Assembly (NCBI GenBank): GCA_943787295.1
Contig: CALSLW010000003.1
Location: 85,939-149,938, forward strand
Reading direction: 5' to 3'
Origin: an uncultured Flavobacteriaceae bacterium
GTDB lineage: Bacteria; Bacteroidota; Bacteroidia; Flavobacteriales; Flavobacteriaceae
Length of the DNA: 64,000 nucleotides
Shown: positions 54,963 to 61,000 of the stretch, one piece after another
Position numbering within the stretch: the stretch's first letter is position 1
How the letters are laid out: each line of letters starts with the position of its first letter
Made by a program: the position numbers and the translations under genes
Notes under the pieces: model-generated
Seen by the model: the letters and a program-made list of their open reading frames with translations, nothing else
The model's database searches: none
What the model was told of the DNA's origin: nothing

Positions 54963-55724
54963 ATGAATAAATTAAAAGGAAAAAATATTCTCATCACTGC
55001 TGGTGCGCAAGGTATTGGTGCGTCAATCACTCAACACTTTATCGAGTGTGAAGCCAACGTAGCCATTCACTACTTTTCTAGTGAAACAGTTGCCAACCAG
55101 TTAGTCAAAGATGCCAATAATAAGGGGCAAAAGGCAATAGCGATAGCAGGTGACTTAACCAAAGAAGTAGATGCCAATGCCTTGGTAGAAAAGACGGTTG
55201 AAGCCCTTGGTGGCTTGGATATACTCATCAACAATACAGGTTCTCTAGTTGCACGTAAGTTGTTAAATGAGATGGAAACTGACTTTTGGCACAAAGTAAT
55301 GGACGTTAATTTAACTTCCATGTTATTTGTGACAAGAGCTGCAACGCCTCACTTAACAAAAAACACGCATAGTAGTATTGTCAATTTGGCTTCGCTTGCT
55401 GGCCGTAAGGGAGGGCATCCGGGTTCACTGGTTTATTCTACTAGCAAGGGAGCAGTTCTTACCTTTACAAGAGCCCTTGCCTCTGAATTAGGACCAGAAG
55501 GGGTAAAAGTAAACGCAGTAGCTCCAGGTCTAATCCTAGGAACAGCATTTCATAATACACATACAACCAAAGAGTCTGCAGCGGCAACCACAGCTGGTAT
55601 TCCTATAGGAAGAGCTGGTAATGCAGCCGATGTAGCACGTGCGGTGACCTATCTTGCTTCCGAATATGATGGATTCATTACTGGAGCTACCCTAGACATT
55701 AATGGTGGTGTCTATAATATGTAA
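54963..55724 (+). CDS. Short-chain dehydrogenase/reductase
   Basis: Classical SDR of 253 residues. NAD(P) motif ILITAGAQGIGASI (Gly pattern with Ala-Gln), INNTG in place of NNAG, catalytic serine in VNLASLAGRKGG, YSTSK with the Tyr-x3-Lys pair, and the C-terminal GFITGATLDINGG. Candidates are gluconate 5-dehydrogenase-like, glucose 1-dehydrogenase-like or aldonate dehydrogenase activity. With the GntK-Gnd fusion and transporter before it, an interconversion feeding gluconate is likely. It follows the transporter by 62 bases. Confidence 0.88.
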   Translation: MNKLKGKNILITAGAQGIGASITQHFIECEANVAIHYFSSETVANQLVKDANNKGQKAIAIAGDLTKEVDANALVEKTVEALGGLDILINNTGSLVARKLLNEMETDFWHKVMDVNLTSMLFVTRAATPHLTKNTHSSIVNLASLAGRKGGHPGSLVYSTSKGAVLTFTRALASELGPEGVKVNAVAPGLILGTAFHNTHTTKESAAATTAGIPIGRAGNAADVARAVTYLASEYDGFITGATLDINGGVYNM

Positions 55725-55812
55725 ACTGTTTTATGAGTTGATCAAATAAATAAGAGGTAATTCTTCGGCATTGTATTTGATTTAATGCCTTTAAAGGACT
55801 CTTTTTTAGCCC

Positions 55813-56151
55813 TTAATGATGGAATAAAAATAAAGTCTCAGGCTTTTTCACCTCGATATGGAAATACTCATCCAGCTTTGATTTCAATTTGTCTTTTGTG
55901 AGTGCTGCTCCATACAAATCCCGAATCCTTTCCACTGCAAACTCATATTCATTCAAAACTAGGTTGAGCTTTCGATTGCGATCACCTTGAGCCCCCCTCA
56001 TTGTTTTGAGTCTCCTGGTCTTTTTGTCCCAATAGACAGATTTGATTGACCTGCCTGTGCTGTATTTAAAACGCGATCTTTCGTTTGCAATATAAACTTC
56101 AAGCCTAATTGTTGCAATTGTTCTGTTTGGATGATCAAGAAAAAAACTCAT
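55813..56151 (-). pseudogene. Tyrosine recombinase truncated after its arm-binding domain
   Basis: 113 codons from ATG 56151 encode the N-terminal domain of a Bacteroidota integrase: TIRLEVYIANERSRFKYSTG, then SIKSVYWDKKTRRLK and the helix EFAVERIRDLYGAALTKDKLKSKLDEYF. The core-binding and catalytic domains (R..HxxR..Y, normally another 280 residues) are missing; the frame ends in unrelated FLFHH. It starts within the repeats it probably bound and faces inward, as usual for an integrase beside its attachment site. An in-frame extension to 56256 only reads the repeats as SYISTH units. Confidence 0.8.
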
Positions 56152-56182
56152 GTGGGTCGATATGTGGGTCGATATGTGGGTC
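56151..56182 (+). repeat. Right arm-type repeats, TGTGGGTC three times
   Basis: TGTGGGTC at 56151-56158, 56163-56170 and 56175-56182, exactly 12 bases apart, same orientation and sequence as the two copies at the left end. They overlap the start codon of the truncated integrase, so binding could also repress it. Confidence 0.72.
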
Positions 56183-56270
56183 GAAATATATGAGTAAATA
56201 TAGGAAAATAGTGGTAAATTGTTCCCATCAATACAATATTTACCTATATATGACAATATTTCCGATAAAT

Positions 56271-56315
56271 GTTCGAGTCCCGTCCAGACCGCTCAAACAC
56301 CCCGAAAGCTCAATG
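56271..56315 (+). repeat. Right attachment site (attR): copy of the tRNA-Asp 3' end
   Basis: Identical to 51388-51432 for 45 bases; the upstream tRNA half is absent (preceding bases TCCGATAAAT are unrelated). The terminator hairpin following it is also conserved, with a G.U-compatible change (56300-56324, then T run). Confidence 0.85.
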
Positions 56316-56337
56316 TTTTCGGGGTTTTGTTTTTTTT

Positions 56338-56358
56338 GGTGGGTGGCCAGGTGGGTGG
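56338..56358 (+). repeat. Arm-type repeats of a second element, GGTGGGTGG twice
   Basis: GGTGGGTGG at 56338-56346 and 56350-56358, again a 12-base period and at the same distance from the core as the left repeats of element 1, but of different sequence. Confidence 0.6.
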
Positions 56359-56375
56359 TTCGGTCCTTTTTAGCC

Positions 56376-56891
56376 TTAAAAGATGTGACTGATCCAAGCG
56401 ATTTGACCATGCTCTGGATGATGCAAAAATCCCTCAATTGCTTTTATTGATCGATAGCCATTTCGATCATGCCAAGAGTCTGTCCCAGATGGTGACCTCA
56501 ACGATTCAATGTTCACTTTTCCAATGTCTTTCGATGTCTTATGGTGAACGTGGTGGGTGTATATGTGTCGATGCTTTGTTTTGGCCCAATCTTCTGGAGT
56601 TTCTTCAGCCATTAGCAATGGAAGGTCATTTTGTTTTGCCCCGTCCCCATGTGTGGCCCCTATGAGGTTGGTCCCATAACGGAAATACTTTCGATGTGCA
56701 ATGGAACAGTCAAAGGTGATGTTTTCATTCTTATGGAACCAGGTTTTGATCACATCTGACAAAAAGAATCCTGAAACATAATCATGATTTAATGGACAAT
56801 AGTTATAATGAGCATCAGCAACTGTGATCAGTTTCTTCAAAACCTCAACAATCACATCCTTTTTTTTTACTAAATAATTCTCATACCACAT
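56376..56891 (-). pseudogene. C-terminal part of a phage calcineurin-like phosphoesterase (element 2)
   Basis: 171 codons that match the second half of a large phage-encoded metallophosphoesterase group: KYFRYGTNLIGATHGDGAK, LPLLMAEETPEDWAKTKHR, the metal-site histidines YTHHVHHKTS, and SPSGTDSWHDRNGY. The N-terminal half with the first metal ligands is missing, so the gene is probably broken. It reads toward the attachment site, exactly as the 30-codon remnant in element 1, showing that both elements had this gene at the same end. Confidence 0.65.
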
Positions 56892-57216
56892 CCTATGAGA
56901 ATCTTATAGGGAGGTATTGATGGTTGTTTTCCTTTTGATATTATTAGTGTGCGAAATAACATTCCCATTAATGAAGGAGATATTAAAATATATATATTAA
57001 ATTTTATTACTTGTAGTTATTCTGCTAACTATTTTAATCAATCACTAAACTGAACACATTTACTTTTAATCAACTGCTGTTTTGATTTTTGATATATATT
57101 AGAATCAAAAAATATTTATTTAAAGAAAAGGGGTCATTGGTCTAAATAGCGTTAAGGTGCTTTGAAGACATTAAATTAATATTATGATTAAAATAGTTCT
57201 TACTTACACCTTGCTA

Positions 57217-57357
57217 CTAACGTTTTGTTGTTGCTTTAATCTTATTTTTAATTTCACATAATTCCACTTTTGTATATCTTTTATTTTTCCAATACATCTG
57301 AACATCACCTTTGGGAATTACTAAATTTTCAAAGAAAGCTTTTTCGTTTCTATCCAT
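57217..57357 (-). CDS. Possible 46-residue small protein
   Basis: ATG at 57357, TAG at 57217. The product begins MDRNEKAFFENLVIPKG and ends IKNKIKATTKR: charged, helical, no membrane segment. Amino-acid use looks protein-like, with Trp, Tyr and Cys placed singly, in a region where random frames close quickly. No family recognised. It could be an intact small phage or island protein, or a chance ORF. Confidence 0.35.
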   Translation of the reverse strand: MDRNEKAFFENLVIPKGDVQMYWKNKRYTKVELCEIKNKIKATTKR

Positions 57358-57503
57358 AATCACTGATTAAAACATAAACTTAATTTATATTTGACATTTA
57401 TATTTTGTAATAAAAAAAAGGCTTAGTAAAATATTAATTTTCAACTGATATTCAATCAATAACTTTTATATCTAATTATGTAATCTCTGGGTTTCTGTTT
57501 CTT

Positions 57504-57930
57504 CTATACCTTGTCCAACGGCTCCATAGCTTTAACCAAAAATTCCTTTACTCGATTTGTTATTTTTTAAAGAATCGCCTGGTGCATTCTAGCATCTTTT
57601 CTGCTACTTAACCTTCTTCTATTTCGTCTTATTATGTTACCTGCTTGACTTTTTTTTAAAGCAGTCATTGTCTTTATTATCTGTTCTCTTAGGAGTAAAA
57701 AAGATGTATTTAATTTATTTTCGTCAGACAGAAGTCTTTAATGTGATACAATAACTATTGTTAAAACAAATAGCAACAGGGAATCATCCTGAATTTCCAT
57801 CAACAAAGTTGTAGTAACAAATTGTACATTTTCTCCAGTTAAAACTAAGTAAGATATTAATTTCTTACTCTTAATGATTCCAGACTTGATGTTTAATTAG
57901 TGTTCTAATGATGAAATTTGTTTCAGTCAT
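57504..57930 (-). pseudogene. Decayed minus-strand gene of unknown family
   Basis: From ATG 57930 the frame reads MTETNFIIRTLIKHQ. One frameshift then leads into about 50 open codons (SGIIKSKKLISYLVLTGENV to VIVSH), a TAA, 46 codons in the same frame (RLLSDENKLNTS to RKDARMHQAIL), a TAA, and 20 codons (KITNRVKEFLVKAMEPLDKV) with a final TAG at 57504. The long same-frame runs in such AT-rich DNA suggest a former gene of about 145 codons with one frameshift and two nonsense changes. I cannot name it; a transposase or phage gene are candidates. Confidence 0.4.
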
Positions 57931-58007
57931 TTTACAACATGAGTGTATGTAAAATCTACACAGACTTTATTTAAAATATCACATTAAAAAATTAATTAAT
58001 ACGTCTG

Positions 58008-61000
58008 ATGGAAGCTTACCAAAACAATGCGGATTATATAGTGGTCTCCAAAATTAATATTGCATTGATTTGGGTTGTGTTCTTCTTTTGTGGATTTTCC
58101 TCATTCGCTCAAAATAATAACAATTTAAATATTGTTGAAGTTGATGGTGTAGTCTCATGTCCCTCGAGCACAACAGATATTGGAGACTCGCGGCTTTTCG
58201 GGACTAAAAGGATTTATGTAGTTGGAGATACTGAATTAGATAACGTTGTCAGTGGTGGAAGTTTCTCTGTGGGGGCTTCAACATTTACTCCCGCCGATTT
58301 AAGTTGTGTTTGTATCACACGGTTAACAAATCTGAATAATCTTTTTTTATCTAATGCTTCATTTAACGATGACATTGGAAACTGGGACACTTCAAACGTT
58401 ACTGCAATGGGTGCAATGTTTAGGGATGCGAGTTCCTTTAATCAAGACATAAGTAAATGGGATGTGAGCAATGTTATAAACATGGTTGGTATTTTTAGAG
58501 GGGCACAAGATTTTAATAATGGTGGTCAAGACCTAAACGATTGGGATACTTCAAATGTTACTTCTATTGAGTACGCTTTTAATGGCGCAAAGGTCTTTAA
58601 TAATGGGGCAACAGCAGGAGTATCAACAACTTTGAGTTGGGATGTCGGCAATGTAGATCAAATGCAATACACATTTCAAAATGCGGATGCTTTTAATGCA
58701 AATTTAAGTAATTGGGATACTGGTAAAGTTTTTAGAATGGATAATATGTTTACCAATGCAGATCTTTTTAATAATGGGGCAGATCCTGGAGTATCAACCA
58801 CATTGAATTGGGATACTAGTAGTGTTGTAGGTATGGAAAACATGTTTTATGAGGCAGATAACTTTAATGCAAATATTAGCAATTGGGATGTGGGCAATGT
58901 TAGACGAATGAACTCAATGTTTAGAGAGGCTAGATTTTTTAATAATGGGGCAGATCCTGGAGTATCAACAACTTTGAGTTGGGATACTAGCAGTGTTATA
59001 ACTATGGCTTATATGTTTGCTCTGGCAGATAATTTTAATGCAAATATTAGCAATTGGGATACTAGTCTTGTTACTGATATGAATAATATGTTTTGGAAAG
59101 CATATGTTTTTAACAATGGGGCATCTGCAGGAGCATCATCTTCAATCTTGAGTTGGAATACCAGCAGTGTTACTACTATGAAGAGTACATTTAATAGAGC
59201 TACTGCTTTTAATGGAAATTTGAGTGGTTGGGATACTAGTAATGTTACTAGAATGGATAATATGTTTGATAACAACACCGTTTTTAACAATGGGGCATCT
59301 GCAGGAGCATCATCTTCAATCTTGAGTTGGGATACTAGTAAGGTTACTAATTTTAATAATATGTTTGTGAATGCTGATGCTTTTAATGCAGATATAAGCA
59401 GTTGGGACACGAGTAGTCTCATTCAAACATATAGGATGTTTAAAGGCGCAGATGTTTTTAATAGTGATATAGGTGGATGGAATGTGAGCATTGTCAATAA
59501 TATGGAGGAAATGTTTCAAAATGCATCAGCCTTTAATCAAGATTTAACTTGTTGGGATGTGGATCCTGCTCCCATTTATGATGATTTCAGTACTGGCTCC
59601 CCTTTAATTCCAGATTTTGTTCCTCGATGGAATGACCCTAATACCCCATCCATTAGTTATACAGCTTCAACAGCTGAACAAGATGACTCCCCATTAACTC
59701 CAACTATTGTTAGTCTACGCGGGACTTTTACCGCTTCAATTACGGGAGGACTTGTTCATAGAGTGAATCAATGGGGTTCTGGTAATGCAGATTTTTTAAG
59801 TATTGATGCAACTACAGGTGTGATTGACCCATCGAACTCTCTGGCTGGTATATACGATATCACATATACAAATTGCTTCTCTAGTTTCACAACCTCAATT
59901 ACAATTCGCTCTGTAAATGATCCAGGATATCAACTAAGCTATGCATCTAGTCCAGTTTGTATATCCGCTGGTGGAACGCTTACCCCAACAATAATTCCCA
60001 CAAACTCGCACGCTACAGTTCCTAGCATGTACATAGATCCTGGAAATCCAGCTAGTTATTCTAATATAGGGAATGCTCCATCTCTTCAAGCCATATCGAA
60101 TTTAACTACTAATACCCAATTTACTCATTGGGAAGCCGGCGTTCTTCCTGATGATCCAAATTTACGACCAGACTTTAGGATATTTAATACTGGGGATGGA
60201 ATCATTCACAAACCAGGATATTCATGGGAGTTACTTTCTGGAGCAGATCCTGATAATTATATTTGGAAAAATGGCGAACGTGGATGGCCTAGAAATTCAT
60301 CCTCCATTTCCATGTGGATAAAGGGGTCTGATTTTACTGAGGTCTTTCAAATGAGTTCGAATGCTTGGTCAAGTGGTGCTATTAAAGATCGATTTTACTC
60401 AACGGGTGGGAAATGGAAAAGAAAAATTAGGGGAGCTGAAACTACTGATCAAGTTATAGGAAATAATACGCTGACCGACAATCAGTGGCATCACATAGTA
60501 GTAACAAGAGATAAAGATGGAGGGCCCTCTGCGGGTACAGGAAAAACTGGTATTATTAAACTTTATATTGATGGAGCTTTAACTTATACTGTGACAGGAA
60601 CCTCTTCGAGTCAGTTGGATGAGAGGGGTCATTGGTATGCAACTTTTGGAAAAGGGGTATTTGTAGGAGAATTTGGCACAATTAGAATTTTTCATGTTGA
60701 ATTAACTCAATCTGAAGTTGAATACGAATATGATATGTTTGCTCTTCGATACAAACCTGCTGGGTTTTCAGCGACCCCTGGTGGACTTTCAATTAATTCA
60801 GCAACCGGAATAATCGATGTTTCAAATTCTGTTTCTGGAACATATGAAATTACCGCCTCTTGGACAGAACCCACAAGTGGTAAAGTCCACACTTCTTCTA
60901 ATACAATTACAATTGTAGGCTCTGATCCTAGTTTTAGTTATCCTTCTTCAACAATTGCTCAAGATGACGGGTTAATAACTCCTGCGCCTACGAATTCTGG

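Larger units (their letters stand above)
51388..56315. mobile_element. Integrated element 1 at tRNA-Asp with sugar-acid cargo, integrase decayed
   Basis: A 4.9 kb segment bounded by 45-bp direct repeats of the tRNA-Asp 3' end. Inside each end sit octamers TGTGGGTC spaced 12 bases (two at the left, three at the right), as expected for arm-type sites of one integrase. Next to the right end is that integrase's N-terminal third, pointing inward; next to the left end is the last 30 codons of a phage phosphoesterase. The interior holds another tRNA 3' end, a GntK-Gnd fusion, an Nramp-like transporter and an SDR. With the catalytic domain of the integrase gone, it is immobile unless helped in trans. 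Confidence 0.75.
56892..58007. other. Very AT-rich, largely non-coding decayed region
   Basis: About 1.1 kb with visibly lower GC than either side. It contains no intact gene of normal size. What I can see is one 46-codon ORF (57217-57357, minus), a decayed minus-strand gene (57504-57930) and otherwise short runs with stops in all frames. No third copy of the tRNA-Asp core was seen here, so the outer end of element 2 must be elsewhere or lost. Confidence 0.6.

Noticed and set aside
55767..55790. Hairpin GGCATT/AATGCC after the SDR gene as a terminator
   Set aside because: Only six pairs, an 11-base loop and no T run directly after the stem.
57184..57261. A plus-strand 25-codon hydrophobic peptide (MIKIVLTYTLLLTFCCC...)
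   Set aside because: No promoter, mostly T-rich codons as expected by chance in this composition, and it overlaps the better minus-strand 46-codon ORF.
58600..59300. Evenly spaced direct repeats resembling a CRISPR array
   Set aside because: The period is 171 bp, units are coding and conserved throughout, there are no short repeats with unique spacers, and no cas genes are in the window.
59009..59519. Minus-strand frames of 67 and 137 codons with leucine-rich repeats
   Set aside because: They are the complement of the DUF285 array; repetition in the real gene keeps the opposite frame open.
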